Positions 34,160-43,766 of a stretch of 64,000 bases of DNA are shown here, one piece after another (position 1 is the first letter of the stretch; each line of letters starts with the position of its first letter). The stretch covers positions 248,001 to 312,000 of the forward strand of contig CAWINM010000010.1 of NCBI GenBank assembly GCA_963837455.1, in the 5' to 3' direction. The position numbers were made by a program, and so were the translations under genes. Source of the stretch: DASYQD01 sp963837455. Lineage in GTDB: Bacteria > Acidobacteriota > Thermoanaerobaculia > Multivoradales > JAIOJS01. The notes beneath the pieces are model-generated. The model did not search any database. It was not told where the DNA came from and saw nothing but the letters and a program-made list of their open reading frames with translations.

Positions 34160-35428
34160 CTACCCCGTCGTCTTGCTCTGGTCCACGGTCTTCACCGACA
34201 GGTAGGCGCCGTGAGAGATCCCGAGCAGGGCGTCGAGGCTGTTGGAGAAGGGCGGGAAGCCGACACCCAGGAAGTTGTGCAGCGTCCGCGGGTCATCGAG
34301 GAGAGCGCCGATGGCGGCGCCGTAGGCGAGGACGACGACGACGGTGAAGAAGAACATCTGCACCTTCGACATGTCGACGAGCAGGTAGTTGGCGATCTCC
34401 TCGCCGCGGAAGAGGTCGCCGAAGCTGGCGTCGGCAGGGCTGGCGTTCTTGTGCAGGAGCCCCTCCGCCTCTGTCGTCGCCGTGTGCAGCTCGTCGTTCG
34501 CCTTGTCGCACTCGGCATCGGCGGCGGTGGCCGCCTGCTGCGCCGCCTCGAAGGCCGCCGCCGCATCCGCGTGCTTCTTGGCCGCCGCCGCCTTGCGGGC
34601 CTCGGCCTGCTTCTGCACCTGCTCCTGGGCGGCCTGCGCCGCCTTCTTTTCGGCGTCGCTCGTCGCCTCCGCCAGCCGCTGCGCGGCGGCGGCGATGGCG
34701 TCGTCCATCTGCGTGACCGTCCTGTTCTTCTCCTCGAGGGCGGCGTTGAGGGCGTCACGCGCCGCGGCCAGTCGGCTGCGCGCCTCGGTGCGCTTCTGCT
34801 CGAGGGCGACGAGGGCGCCGTCCTTGGCCTGGAGGTTCACCTCCTTCTTCTTCTTGCTGTTCTGGATGAGGGTCGAACCGGCGAACGAGGTCATGCTGAT
34901 GCCGAGCGCGAGGAGCAGCTCTTCGGGGAAGGTGATCTGCAGCGGTCCGGCGTCACACTCGGCCGCGCTCGCCGGTTTTCGGCCCAGGCGCTTCTCGCAG
35001 GTGACGAGGATCGGGTCGTCAGGATGCCCTGCCACGAGCTGGGCGAACGCGGTCGGCGCAGGGGGCTTGTCGAAGATGCGGGGGACGGCGATCGTCAGGT
35101 AGGCCGAGAGCACGACCAGGGTCCACAGCGCCACCTGCAGCCGCGACAGGCTCATCTTGTTGCGGCTGTCGATCAGGACTCCCAGCCATCTGCCGTTGAT
35201 CTGGCGGCCGATGACGCCCAGCAGCACGGTGAACAACAGCAGCACCAGCAGCCACTGGCTGGTGACGGTGCGATCGACGATCCACCGCCAGAGACCGCCG
35301 CGCAGGGCGATGGCGAGCCCGGCGGCGAGCACGACAGCGGCGAGCGCGACCAGCCAGGGCTCGGTGGCCGCCCGGCGGGTTGGAGAGGCGGCTGCCGGCG
35401 CGGCCGGTGTTTCGGCTCGATCGGCCAT
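34160..35428 (-). CDS. Membrane protein with central coiled coil, function unknown
   Basis: I do not recognise the family of this 422-aa protein. Predicted membrane segments are near residues 24-43, 57-75, 96-116, 168-190 and 358-380. Between the fourth and fifth lies a long Ala/Glu/Lys coiled coil (about 200-335). The segment DSRNKMSLSRLQVALWTLVV before the third helix is a distinctive conserved-looking stretch. Two cysteines (about residues 144 and 159) lie in a loop that is probably periplasmic. It appears to be cotranscribed with the cold-shock-like gene 20 nt downstream. An envelope or scaffold role is the most that can be inferred. Confidence 0.75.
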   Translation of the reverse strand: MADRAETPAAPAAASPTRRAATEPWLVALAAVVLAAGLAIALRGGLWRWIVDRTVTSQWLLVLLLFTVLLGVIGRQINGRWLGVLIDSRNKMSLSRLQVALWTLVVLSAYLTIAVPRIFDKPPAPTAFAQLVAGHPDDPILVTCEKRLGRKPASAAECDAGPLQITFPEELLLALGISMTSFAGSTLIQNSKKKKEVNLQAKDGALVALEQKRTEARSRLAAARDALNAALEEKNRTVTQMDDAIAAAAQRLAEATSDAEKKAAQAAQEQVQKQAEARKAAAAKKHADAAAAFEAAQQAATAADAECDKANDELHTATTEAEGLLHKNASPADASFGDLFRGEEIANYLLVDMSKVQMFFFTVVVVLAYGAAIGALLDDPRTLHNFLGVGFPPFSNSLDALLGISHGAYLSVKTVDQSKTTG

Positions 35429-35914
35429 GAAGGAATCCCCTTTCTCACCGCCGACGCGCGGCGGTCACGTCTCGTCCGGCGGCTCGCCCCGCGGGTGAGT
35501 GCCGGACAGAATCCCCACGAGAGCCGGCGGTGTGGCGCCGAGCTCGGACGACGCGAGGTCGCGGGCGACCGATGAGCTGGGAGAGGCTCTGCAGTGCGTG
35601 GAAGGCCACCGCCGTCCGGCGAGCGCGACGTCCGCTAGCGCGCCGGCAAGCCGCGGCGGCGAGGGGTGGCGTGGGCGACACCGCGAGCGGCGGCCGGCGG
35701 CGGCCTCGCCGTAGCGCCGGTTCCGGCGCCCCCGCTGTCGCACGGAGAGCCGCGAGCGACGCGGCGCCCCCCAGCGCGTCTCCAAGACACCCTCCTCCAG
35801 CTCGAGGTCGGCACCGGCGACGCTATCAGCTTCCGGCCCGGGTGCCGGCGGCCCGACTGGGGTTAGAAGTCGATCCTGGCTGAGCTGGTGATCCTCTGCA
35901 AGCGCTGAGAGCTG
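35429..35914. other. 486-bp intergenic region
   Basis: There is no convincing gene. Short open frames on both strands are Arg/Ala-rich with no family resemblance, as expected by chance at this GC content. The region must carry the promoter for the minus-strand genes below 35428 or the end of the Ig-like gene transcript; no clear promoter or terminator was identified. Confidence 0.6.
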
Positions 35915-36991
35915 CTAGGGAGGGTCGACCACCGTGACGTCGGTGGATCCGCTCACCGCCGAACCCTCGGCGCCCACCCGCAGCGTCGCCCTGCCGCGGT
36001 AGGGGGTCTCGCCGGCGACGAAGGTGGCGGTGGCGGTGCCGTCGCTGCCGACGGTGGTGGCGTCGCGGAAGAAGCCGATGGGGGCGCCGTCGGCGGTGGT
36101 GGCCCGGAAGGTGGCGACGGTACCGGGCGTGACCTTGCCCACGTCGCGCAGGAAGGTGCCCACCACGGTGACGCCGCTGCTGCTGGTGGCCGGCGCCTCG
36201 AGGGTGCCGTTGGTGGAGACGGTGACGAGGTCGGGCAGGGCGCGCTGGAAGGCGATCGTCGCCTGCCTCGAGACGTTCTGCGCCGTCGCCGAGACCCGCG
36301 CGGAGCCGATGGTGGCTGCGCTGGCGAGGTCGGCACTGACGGCGTAGGAGGCACTGGCGACGCGGCTCACCATCGCCGTGTTCTCGGGCTGGAACAGGCC
36401 GGCGGTGCTCTGGAACTGCACCGGCGTGCCGAACGGGTACGACGGCGAGAGCTGCACGGTGAAGGTGGAGACGGTGGCGCCGTCGGCTGGGGCAGTGGTG
36501 GGGGCGGCGGTGAAGCGGAGGAGGTTGTCGGGGTCGGCGGCCACGAACGAGATCACCAGCTGGCGGCTGAGCCCGGGGACGTTCTGCACCCCGGCAGTCA
36601 CCACGGCGCTGCCCACCTGTTGCGGGCTCTGCAGCTCGACGGTGGCGACGCCCTCGACGTCGGCGGCCACCGCCACCTGGCCGCTGGCGTCGGCGGAGCC
36701 GATGAGGGTGCCCCCGGTGGTGGAGAACAGCACCGTCCGCTTGTCGGGGTCGGCGGCAGGGTCGAGGCGGGCGATCACGCGCAGCCGCGAGATGCCGTCG
36801 GCGGGAAGTACTGCCTGCTGACCTTCGGTGGTGAGGGTGAGAGCGTCGAGCACCGCCGGCGCGGTGGGAGAGTAGTCGCCCTTGTGGTAGCAGCGGCCGG
36901 CGAAGAGGGCGAGGGCGGCAAGCGACGTCGCCGCCAGCCGGCGACCGGGGCCGATCCGCGAGCTGGTGCCGAGCGAGAAGAGAGGTGGCAT
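35915..36991 (-). CDS. Exported protein with bacterial Ig-like (invasin-type) domains
   Basis: This is a 358-aa exported beta-rich protein. The N-terminus has a signal sequence with a cysteine after LALFAGR (about residue 33), so it may be a lipoprotein with an atypical lipobox. The remainder reads as Ig-like domains of the invasin/Big_1 kind (ADGISRLRVIARL...; PADGATVSTFTVQL...; a third segment GTVATFRATTADGAPIGFF...). ATG 36991 is chosen because the signal sequence begins there; the frame stays open upstream but overlaps the neighbouring gene. It lies 8 nt after the gene at 37000-37353. Surface or periplasmic structural role inferred. Confidence 0.75.
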   Translation of the reverse strand: MPPLFSLGTSSRIGPGRRLAATSLAALALFAGRCYHKGDYSPTAPAVLDALTLTTEGQQAVLPADGISRLRVIARLDPAADPDKRTVLFSTTGGTLIGSADASGQVAVAADVEGVATVELQSPQQVGSAVVTAGVQNVPGLSRQLVISFVAADPDNLLRFTAAPTTAPADGATVSTFTVQLSPSYPFGTPVQFQSTAGLFQPENTAMVSRVASASYAVSADLASAATIGSARVSATAQNVSRQATIAFQRALPDLVTVSTNGTLEAPATSSSGVTVVGTFLRDVGKVTPGTVATFRATTADGAPIGFFRDATTVGSDGTATATFVAGETPYRGRATLRVGAEGSAVSGSTDVTVVDPP

Positions 36992-36999
36992 GCGCTGGC

Positions 37000-37353
37000 T
37001 CAGGGCGTGATCTGCACGACGCAGAGCCCGGGGGTCACGTTGCCCTGCGAGTCGCGGATCGCCTGCGTCACCTCGACCGTCAGCAGCGGACCCGAGCCGG
37101 GGCCGGTGACCATGGTGAGACGGTCGATGCACACCTGCGGCGCCTTGCCGATGGTGTCGGTGCGCAGGATCTGCTTGACCAGCCCGCCGCTGCCGTCCTT
37201 GAACCAGATGTTGTGCGCTGCCGCCATGGTGTAGGCGACGGTGATCGCCTCCGCGGCCAGCGTGCTGTGCAACGTCTGCTGGAGCTCGATCCGCTTGGGC
37301 AGGCTGGTCGGGTTGGGCGTCGCCGTCAGCTCCACGTCGACGAAGATGGGCAT
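37000..37353 (-). CDS. Hypothetical protein
   Basis: This 117-aa protein has no recognised family, no signal peptide and no membrane helix. The middle contains AAAHNIWFKDGSGG, and the chain ends with GNVTPGLCVVQITP. ATG 37353 is preceded by AGGGGG at 8 nt; a GTG at 37377 would overlap the upstream stop. It is flanked at 8 and 16 nt by the Ig-like gene and the secreted protein gene, so the three are likely one operon. Confidence 0.65.
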   Translation of the reverse strand: MPIFVDVELTATPNPTSLPKRIELQQTLHSTLAAEAITVAYTMAAAHNIWFKDGSGGLVKQILRTDTIGKAPQVCIDRLTMVTGPGSGPLLTVEVTQAIRDSQGNVTPGLCVVQITP

Positions 37354-37369
37354 CGGTGATTCCCCCTGG

Positions 37370-39163
37370 TCAGCCACCGCCCGCCGGCGGATTGAGCCAG
37401 CCGCCGAAGGTGCGCGAGAAGAGGCGCACGACGTCGACGTCGAACGACAGCGACAGGTAGTAGCTGGTGTTGAGCTTCTCCTCGTCGATCAGCGGGCTGG
37501 GGTCCTTCTGCTCGAAGACGATGGCGCCGGCGCCCAGCCGCATGGCGTCGGTGATCCGCAGGCCGGCGCCGAGCAGCAGCGACTGGCTGCCGAAGAGGTC
37601 GTCGCGCGCCGCCCCGCCATTGCCGCTGCCGTTGTCGGCGATGCTGCTGGCGGTGACGCCGAAGGAGAGCGAGAAGCGCCGGCTGAAGGTCTGTCCGAAG
37701 TTGCCGAGGCTGGCCAGTGGCGCGTTGCGGTTGACGGGGCGGAAGTAGATGTTGGTGCCGAGGTAGGGCACCACCTGCTCGAGCGCCGGTGCCCATGACA
37801 TGCCGGCGTCGAGGCTGACGTAGCTCTTCTGCGAGGTGGTGAAGTTGCCGAGTGTCGAGGCATCGGCGAGCAGCATCGTGCTGGCGACGACGGTGAGCTC
37901 GTCGGCGAGCGCGTCGATGCCCTGGGTGCGGGCGGCGAGCGCGGCCGCCACCCGACGGCTGGCCTCGGCGAGGGTGGTCGCCCTGCCGCTCGCCAGCGCC
38001 AGCGGCCCGGTGTCCGCGGGCGGGACGAGCAGGGCGAGCGCGCTGCGCTCGGCGCTGGAGAGCGCCGTGGTGAGCGTGGCGGGGGCCTGCGGTCCGATCG
38101 CCCAGGTCACCAGGCGCTCGAGGTCGGCGAGGTTCTTGGCCAGCGCGGCGTAGCCCTGCGCCATCGCCGTCGCCTGCGCGGGATCGAGCGTCGAGGTGAG
38201 CGGCGGGGCCGGAGGCTGGGTGGCGTCCTCGCCGAGGGCGAGCCGCGACGCCGGCGTCGCCGCCGGCCCCACCAGCGAGGGGCAGCCGGCGCACAGGCTC
38301 TGCGCGCGGGCGGCCGCAGCGGTGTCGATGGCGGCGAGCCGCTCGTCGTCGGCGAGCAGGGCGGCGAGCGCCGGCTCCCCCTGGATTGCCGTCAGCGCCG
38401 CGGCGAGCTGGTTCTGCATGTCGGAGAGCGCGGGGACGGGGAAGGGCGAGGCCGTGGCGTCGCCGAGCAGGATGAGCCTGGCGAGGCGCTGTTTCTCGAG
38501 CGGGCCGCGGTTGACCTTGGTGGCGAAGGCGCCCACCTGCGCCGGATCGCAGTCGAAGACGGTGCCCTTGGTGACCAGCTCGTCCGCCCCCGCCGCGGCC
38601 AGCAGGCGGGTCCCCAGCTCCTCGCAGATGGTCTGCGTCTGTGCGGCGGTGAGCGACGCCGTGTCGAGGCGCGCGATCCCCGCCTCGAGGGCCTGGCGTG
38701 CCGCCTTGGCGAACGCCTGCTGCTCGGCCGGCGTCGCCTGCTTCTCGAATCGGAAGCAGAAGGCGTAGTAGCGCTCGGCGTCGAGGCGACCGACCAGCCA
38801 GCGTACGGCCGCGCCGGTGGGCACCCGAGTGTACGCCGGGCCCCACTGCACGCCTGGCGTGCGGATCGTGCAGCTGTCGGGGTCGACGTCGAGCGGTCCC
38901 TGGCGCCGCGGCGTGGCGGCGTAGGTCACCGACGCCCGGGTGGTGCCCTCGGGGACGTCGGCGCAGATGCGCAGCGGCACGTCGAAGGGCAGCACCGAGG
39001 AGAAGGTGCCGGAGGTGCTGGAGAAGACGACGTCGTTGAAGCCGGTGTCGACGCCCGCCGGCTGGCCGGGCGGCGTGCACTGCGACTGCGCATCAAGGGA
39101 GCCGCCGGCGAGCAGCAGGGCCGCGGCCGAGCCGGCGCGGATCCACGCTCCTCGCTCCCTCAT
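37370..39163 (-). CDS. Exported protein with probable outer-membrane beta-barrel C-terminus
   Basis: This 597-aa protein of unknown family has a signal peptide (about 1-25, AWIRAGSAAALLLAGGSLDAQ), a Cys-containing globular part (about 30-130), and a long Ala/Leu/Glu helical middle (about 130-440). The last 150 residues show alternating beta strands with aromatic girdle patterns (KSYVSLDAGMSWAP, YLGTNIYFRPV, RRFSLSFGVTAS, YLSLSFDVDVVRLF). A C-terminal outer-membrane barrel is likely but unproven. ATG 39163 has a GAGAAGG ribosome-binding site. First gene of the apparent operon with 37000-37353 and the Ig-like gene. Confidence 0.7.
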   Translation of the reverse strand: MRERGAWIRAGSAAALLLAGGSLDAQSQCTPPGQPAGVDTGFNDVVFSSTSGTFSSVLPFDVPLRICADVPEGTTRASVTYAATPRRQGPLDVDPDSCTIRTPGVQWGPAYTRVPTGAAVRWLVGRLDAERYYAFCFRFEKQATPAEQQAFAKAARQALEAGIARLDTASLTAAQTQTICEELGTRLLAAAGADELVTKGTVFDCDPAQVGAFATKVNRGPLEKQRLARLILLGDATASPFPVPALSDMQNQLAAALTAIQGEPALAALLADDERLAAIDTAAAARAQSLCAGCPSLVGPAATPASRLALGEDATQPPAPPLTSTLDPAQATAMAQGYAALAKNLADLERLVTWAIGPQAPATLTTALSSAERSALALLVPPADTGPLALASGRATTLAEASRRVAAALAARTQGIDALADELTVVASTMLLADASTLGNFTTSQKSYVSLDAGMSWAPALEQVVPYLGTNIYFRPVNRNAPLASLGNFGQTFSRRFSLSFGVTASSIADNGSGNGGAARDDLFGSQSLLLGAGLRITDAMRLGAGAIVFEQKDPSPLIDEEKLNTSYYLSLSFDVDVVRLFSRTFGGWLNPPAGGG

Positions 39164-39576
39164 CGTTGCCTTCTCACCCTTTCCACGCAAGCTCCCACGC
39201 TCGTTGGCCGAGATCGACTGAGCGGGAACCGGTGCGGACCTTAACACAGGCCTTCGGGCCCTCCGGCGAGCGGCGACCAGCTACCAAAGTCTGTGCGGGA
39301 GCGCACGCCACCCTCACCCTCGCCAGGTTTCCCGTGTGTGTGCCCACCGCGGGGCCGGAGACGAGACGCGCAGGGATGCCCGTGCGGCGGTCCTCCATTC
39401 CCCGGCACGCGACCGGTCGACCTCCCGGGCAGTCGGCGAAACCAAGGCACCGCCCGAGTGCCATCCGCCGCCCACCACCTCCTCGACGGCGATGCGGATG
39501 GTGGCAAGGAGCCTCCGGTCTGCGTCCGCAGCTCGGCGGTGACGGCGGGCGGCGCGCCGGGCCTGGCTGGCCCCGG
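39164..39576. other. 413-bp intergenic region
   Basis: This stretch between the tyrosinase stop and the secreted-protein start holds no supportable gene; the open frames on both strands are shadow-like. No terminator hairpin with a T-run or clear promoter was found. Confidence 0.55.
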
Positions 39577-41244
39577 CTACGGGGCCTTGGGCTCCTCGAC
39601 TGCCCGCAGCTCGATGGCCCCGATGCGCAGGCCGGCGTCGGCGTGGAAGTCTGCCATCGCCGCCTTGCGGTCCGCCTCCTCCTCCGCCGCGTTGGCGTGC
39701 TTGCGACCGTGGGTGGCCTCGATCTCCACCGTCACGCCGGTATCGGCGACGGCGCTGCCGCCGAGGGCGCGCAACTCGTCGGTGACGTCGAAGCGGTACG
39801 TGCGCTTGGGGTGATCCTCGCCGCGATGGTGGCGGAAGGCGGCGAACCAGGAGATGGTGCCGACGTGCTCGCGCACCGTCGGCGCGCCCTTCTTCGCCAG
39901 GTAGACGTTGAACAGCACGCCGGGGTGGCTCTCGGCGGTGACGTCGCGGAGGACGAGCAGGACCTTGCCCGGGCGCTGCAGATCGGCGACCGCCGCCCGC
40001 AGCCGTGGTTGCGGCACCTCGAGGTCGAAGCTCATCGCGGGGCTGTTGATGGCGATCGAGGGCAGCTGACCGATCATGGTGGTGGCCATCTCCTCGGGAA
40101 TGGGGCCGGGCTTCTTGGGCGCGGTCGCCAGCGGCGTCGGGGCGGGGAGCTGCAGGTTGGGCCCCGACGGGCGCGCGCACCGGGTGACGTTGTCATAGAC
40201 GTAGCCCAGCGCGGCGGTGTCGATGAACTTGCTCACCGGTTGGGTGACCAGGGCGCCGGTCTCGTCGACGAAGCTGAACTGCTGGTTCTGCCAGGATCCC
40301 GACGGCGTTCCGTGAAGCTTCTGCCAGCACGCCCACATGCGGTCGATGTTGGCGTGGTGGTGGTAGAAGACCGGGTCGTTGCCGGCCACCGGCACGTCGC
40401 CCATGTGGGCGATCGGGCAGGTGGGACCGACCGTGCAGTGCACGTAGCCGTGCACGCCCTCCTCGATCTGCAGCTCGTAGTCGAAGTAGTCGGTCAACGG
40501 CAGCAGGTCGTCGATGTCGGTGGAGTCGCCCTCGAGGGTGGCGGTGCCGGCGTTCATCCCCGGGTCGCGCTTCTGGTCGTAGAGCACCGCGGCGGTGGCG
40601 CGGAAGCCGGCCGGCAGCGCCAGCTGGGTGGTGTCGGTATAGTCCCAGTAGGGGAGGCGCAGGGTGTTGTCGCTCGCCGCCCAGCGCAGGACGCGCTCGA
40701 AGTAGTAGATGTACATGCGGTGCCAGCCGAAGAAGTTGACCGCCTGCGTGTTGCCCGAGTGCTGGCAGGTGGCCCACACCGCCTGGGCGGTGGCGTCGGG
40801 CGGCGTCTGGTCGCTGATCCCCTGGTAGTAGGGCACGTACTGGCCCATGCCGTGCGATTGCAGCCACTGGACCTGCTGCGCTACCGTGCCGTCGGGGCTC
40901 TGGGCCCCGTAGTAGCCGTGGATGTTGGCCCAGTAGCGCCAGCTACGGCGGAAGTCGGCCGAGCCCGGCGGGCTGTTGTCGAGCGACTTCATCTTGGTGA
41001 TCGCCTTCTGCAGGCTGGCGAGCCGCTGGGCGCCCGCCGAGCCGCTGATGAAGTCCTGCCAGCGCATGCGTACCTGCGGCCCGACGCCCGGCAGGAAGTG
41101 AGGGCGCAACGTCACCGTCGGCCTCGGCTGCGGCAGCGGCTTCGCCGGTGAGGCCGCGGCGGGCGCCGCGACGACGACCACCAACCCGCACGATGCCAGC
41201 ACGCTGGCCCCTCTGGACCCCCACCACGAGAGCCTTGCCCGCAT
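39577..41244 (-). CDS. Secreted tyrosinase-family copper oxidase
   Basis: This 555-aa type-3 dicopper protein probably oxidises phenols or diphenols outside the cytoplasm. A signal peptide covers about residues 1-31. The copper A ligands are H109 (NIHGYY), H162 (QHSGN) and H175 (GWHRMYIYYFE). The copper B ligands are H265 and H269 (GVHGYVH) and H296/H297 (DPVFYHHHANIDRMW). All six expected histidines are present. A C-terminal domain (about 370-540) is beta-rich and could shield the active site, as in other long tyrosinases. The ATG follows a GGGGG site at 7 nt. It appears monocistronic. Substrate unknown. Confidence 0.92.
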   Translation of the reverse strand: MRARLSWWGSRGASVLASCGLVVVVAAPAAASPAKPLPQPRPTVTLRPHFLPGVGPQVRMRWQDFISGSAGAQRLASLQKAITKMKSLDNSPPGSADFRRSWRYWANIHGYYGAQSPDGTVAQQVQWLQSHGMGQYVPYYQGISDQTPPDATAQAVWATCQHSGNTQAVNFFGWHRMYIYYFERVLRWAASDNTLRLPYWDYTDTTQLALPAGFRATAAVLYDQKRDPGMNAGTATLEGDSTDIDDLLPLTDYFDYELQIEEGVHGYVHCTVGPTCPIAHMGDVPVAGNDPVFYHHHANIDRMWACWQKLHGTPSGSWQNQQFSFVDETGALVTQPVSKFIDTAALGYVYDNVTRCARPSGPNLQLPAPTPLATAPKKPGPIPEEMATTMIGQLPSIAINSPAMSFDLEVPQPRLRAAVADLQRPGKVLLVLRDVTAESHPGVLFNVYLAKKGAPTVREHVGTISWFAAFRHHRGEDHPKRTYRFDVTDELRALGGSAVADTGVTVEIEATHGRKHANAAEEEADRKAAMADFHADAGLRIGAIELRAVEEPKAP

Positions 41245-41459
41245 GACGGACCCCCTTTTCGTCGGGCGCGGGCGATCTTGCCCGCCCCGGTCTCGAGATT
41301 AGACGGCCGCAGCTGCCCGACTTTCCCTCCGGTGGACGTCGCCGCCCCGTTGCTGGCGGCGTCCCGCGTGCGCCGACGGCGGTGTGGTCCCCACGCGAGC
41401 GGTCGCGGCGCCCGCGGCGGAGGGCACCGCTCCGCACTCTGCCGCGCCGCGAGCGGCGC

Positions 41460-43658
41460 CTAGTGCGTCGCCTTGCTCTCGCTCTGCCGGGCGTCCTGCT
41501 GCACGGCGTCGAGCTCGGCCGGCAGCGGCCGTCCGCTCACCAGCAGCGCGATCTGCTGCAGGTTGGACACGTTGGCCTCGACGTAGGGGCGGATCGCGCA
41601 GTCGATGTCGGGGGGCGTCGCCGGGCCCACCTGCAGGTCGATGGCGTCCCGCGTGCGCGGCGCCAGCAGCCAGCCGAGCGGCATGACGATGCCGTGGTCG
41701 CGCTGGGTGAGCAGGAAGGGGTGGCTGGTCACCTCCGGCAGGTCGACCGCCTCGTCGTAAGCGAGCGTACCGCGGGCGTCGCGGGTGGCGAGGAGCGCCC
41801 GCAGTGGCGACAGCGCCTCGTCCATGAAGCGCTCCGGCGGCACCGGCGGCGGCGGCAGCGCAGCGCACTGCCGGGTGGCCACCTGCTGGAACTTGATCAG
41901 GATCAGGTGCAGGTTGAAGCGCCGGTCGCCGCGGATCCGCTCGATGCGGTCGATGACGTCGAGCGCGGTCTGGGCACCGGAGTTCTCGAAGTAGCCGCCG
42001 TCGACGACGTGGGAGAGGAGCTTGCCGCCGGCGTCATGCACCGAGCCGGCGGGCGACACGTAGGTGAAGCGGGCGCTGTTGAGGGCGGCGGTGCTCAGGC
42101 GCATGTCGCGGCCCAGCCGTGACAGCAGGTCGACGGCGTCGGGGATGGCGCCGTCGCGGAGGTCGACGTTGCTGGCGATCACTCGGTTGCCGACCTCGAC
42201 CGAGGTGCTGTTGAGGAACAGCGATGGCAGCGGCGCGTCGCGCCGCGCCGCGTACATCTTCAGCATGCCGCCGGCGAAGAAGTCGTCGTCGCCGCCGGCG
42301 GCGGTGTGCGCGTGGGCGCGGTAGGCCGCCTCCCACCCGGTCTCGAGGGCCCGCGCGCGGTCGGGGATGAAGCCCCAGGGGAGGAAGCGCTGGACGAGGT
42401 CGGCGTGCAGCATCGACCCCAGCGTGGGAGCGAGGAAGTCGTAGGAGAGCATCTGCTGGGCGGCGAAGCGCAGCGTCTGCTCGAGCGCCGGGTCGGGGCG
42501 AACGTCGCAGGCGTCGGCGACCGGAACCCGCTGCCGGTCGGCGAGCAGCGAGGTGAAGACCATGCTGCCGAGCGAGCCGCCCGAGACGCTGCTGATGGCG
42601 AACAGGTGGTCGGCGAACTGCGGGGCCTGGTCCTGGATCGCCGTCAGCACCGCTGCCGTCCAGTAGGCCGCGCGGATGCCGCCGCCCTCGGTGGCGACGA
42701 TGAAGATCGGGTGGGCCGGCTCGCCGGGGTAGCGCGCCTGCAGCTTGGCGTACCAGGCCTCGAAGGTGGGGTCGAAGGGCTGCCGCCACTGGGGATCGCC
42801 GCCACCCTGTGCCGCGGTGAGGGTGCGCACGGTGTGGTTGTCGTTGAAGCAGCTGAAGGCCATGGCGAGGGGCAGGAAGGTGGCGACCACCGGTACGCGG
42901 TAGCGATCGAACCAGTAGACGACGAAGCTGCCGATCCCCACCCACAGCGCGGCCGAGACCATCAGCAGCGAGGGGGCGGGGAAGACGCGCCCGGCGGTGA
43001 GCGGCGACAGCGCCGTCCACACCACGAAGAGCGCGGCTACCCCGAGGCTGGCATCGAGGATCCAGCGGGTGATCGGGCCGAGCTCCCGGTGCGAGGCCAC
43101 GTGCTGCGGGGGCGCCCCCAGGCGCCGCCGCCGGACGACCACGAAGCGCAGGAAGGCGGCGAGCAGCGCCACCAGCAGCAGTGCGGTCACGACGGCGACG
43201 AGGAGCGAGAACTCCCAACGGCCGCTGTAGGTGTTGTAGGCGGCGCGGCCGAGGGCGGCGAGGGCGATGGCGAAGACGGCGGCACCGAGCAGGCGCGGAA
43301 CCCACCGCTCGGTGCCCGGGTAGCGGACGGCGAGCTCGCGCCCGCTGAGGCGGCGGCGAGCTCCCGAGACCTCCCCGGGTTCGTCGACGCAGCGCGGGAA
43401 GTCGATGCGCAGCAGCTGCCGCGACCAGTACCACGCCTGTAGCGCGGTGGCGGTGACGGCGAGACAGAAGAGGACGATGCTCCCCCAGTGCGGGCAGCGG
43501 CGGTGGACCTCGATGACGGCGCGCACCGCGTCCTGCCCCTGGTCCGACCAGATGAGGGCCCACAGCAGGAGCGCCAGCGGCACGGCCACGAAGCGCAGCG
43601 GCTCGAGGAAGCGGAACGGCTCGGCGATCGCGTGCCAGGCGCGTTGCAGCCACTTCAT
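41460..43658 (-). CDS. Polytopic membrane protein with patatin-like lipase domain
   Basis: The N-terminal half (about residues 1-275) of this 732-aa protein contains about seven predicted transmembrane helices. The C-terminal half is patatin-like: oxyanion loop EGGGIRAAYW, nucleophile elbow SSVSGGSLG, and the catalytic Asp in VVDGGYFENSG. The elbow differs slightly from the classical GxSxG. Such enzymes hydrolyse acyl lipids; membrane tethering suggests action on phospholipids. ATG 43658 has GGAG 8 nt upstream; GTG 43667 is an alternative. Neighbours give no clear pathway. Confidence 0.85.
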   Translation of the reverse strand: MKWLQRAWHAIAEPFRFLEPLRFVAVPLALLLWALIWSDQGQDAVRAVIEVHRRCPHWGSIVLFCLAVTATALQAWYWSRQLLRIDFPRCVDEPGEVSGARRRLSGRELAVRYPGTERWVPRLLGAAVFAIALAALGRAAYNTYSGRWEFSLLVAVVTALLLVALLAAFLRFVVVRRRRLGAPPQHVASHRELGPITRWILDASLGVAALFVVWTALSPLTAGRVFPAPSLLMVSAALWVGIGSFVVYWFDRYRVPVVATFLPLAMAFSCFNDNHTVRTLTAAQGGGDPQWRQPFDPTFEAWYAKLQARYPGEPAHPIFIVATEGGGIRAAYWTAAVLTAIQDQAPQFADHLFAISSVSGGSLGSMVFTSLLADRQRVPVADACDVRPDPALEQTLRFAAQQMLSYDFLAPTLGSMLHADLVQRFLPWGFIPDRARALETGWEAAYRAHAHTAAGGDDDFFAGGMLKMYAARRDAPLPSLFLNSTSVEVGNRVIASNVDLRDGAIPDAVDLLSRLGRDMRLSTAALNSARFTYVSPAGSVHDAGGKLLSHVVDGGYFENSGAQTALDVIDRIERIRGDRRFNLHLILIKFQQVATRQCAALPPPPVPPERFMDEALSPLRALLATRDARGTLAYDEAVDLPEVTSHPFLLTQRDHGIVMPLGWLLAPRTRDAIDLQVGPATPPDIDCAIRPYVEANVSNLQQIALLVSGRPLPAELDAVQQDARQSESKATH

Positions 43659-43766
43659 GGCGTCCACTCCGTGCCCCGCCGGCCTCGGCGGGGTGAAGCT
43701 GCGGTTTCCCTCTTGGACGGACGCCGGGGGCCGATTTCCCTTCGGCCGGTTTCCCCGTCGCCCGGC

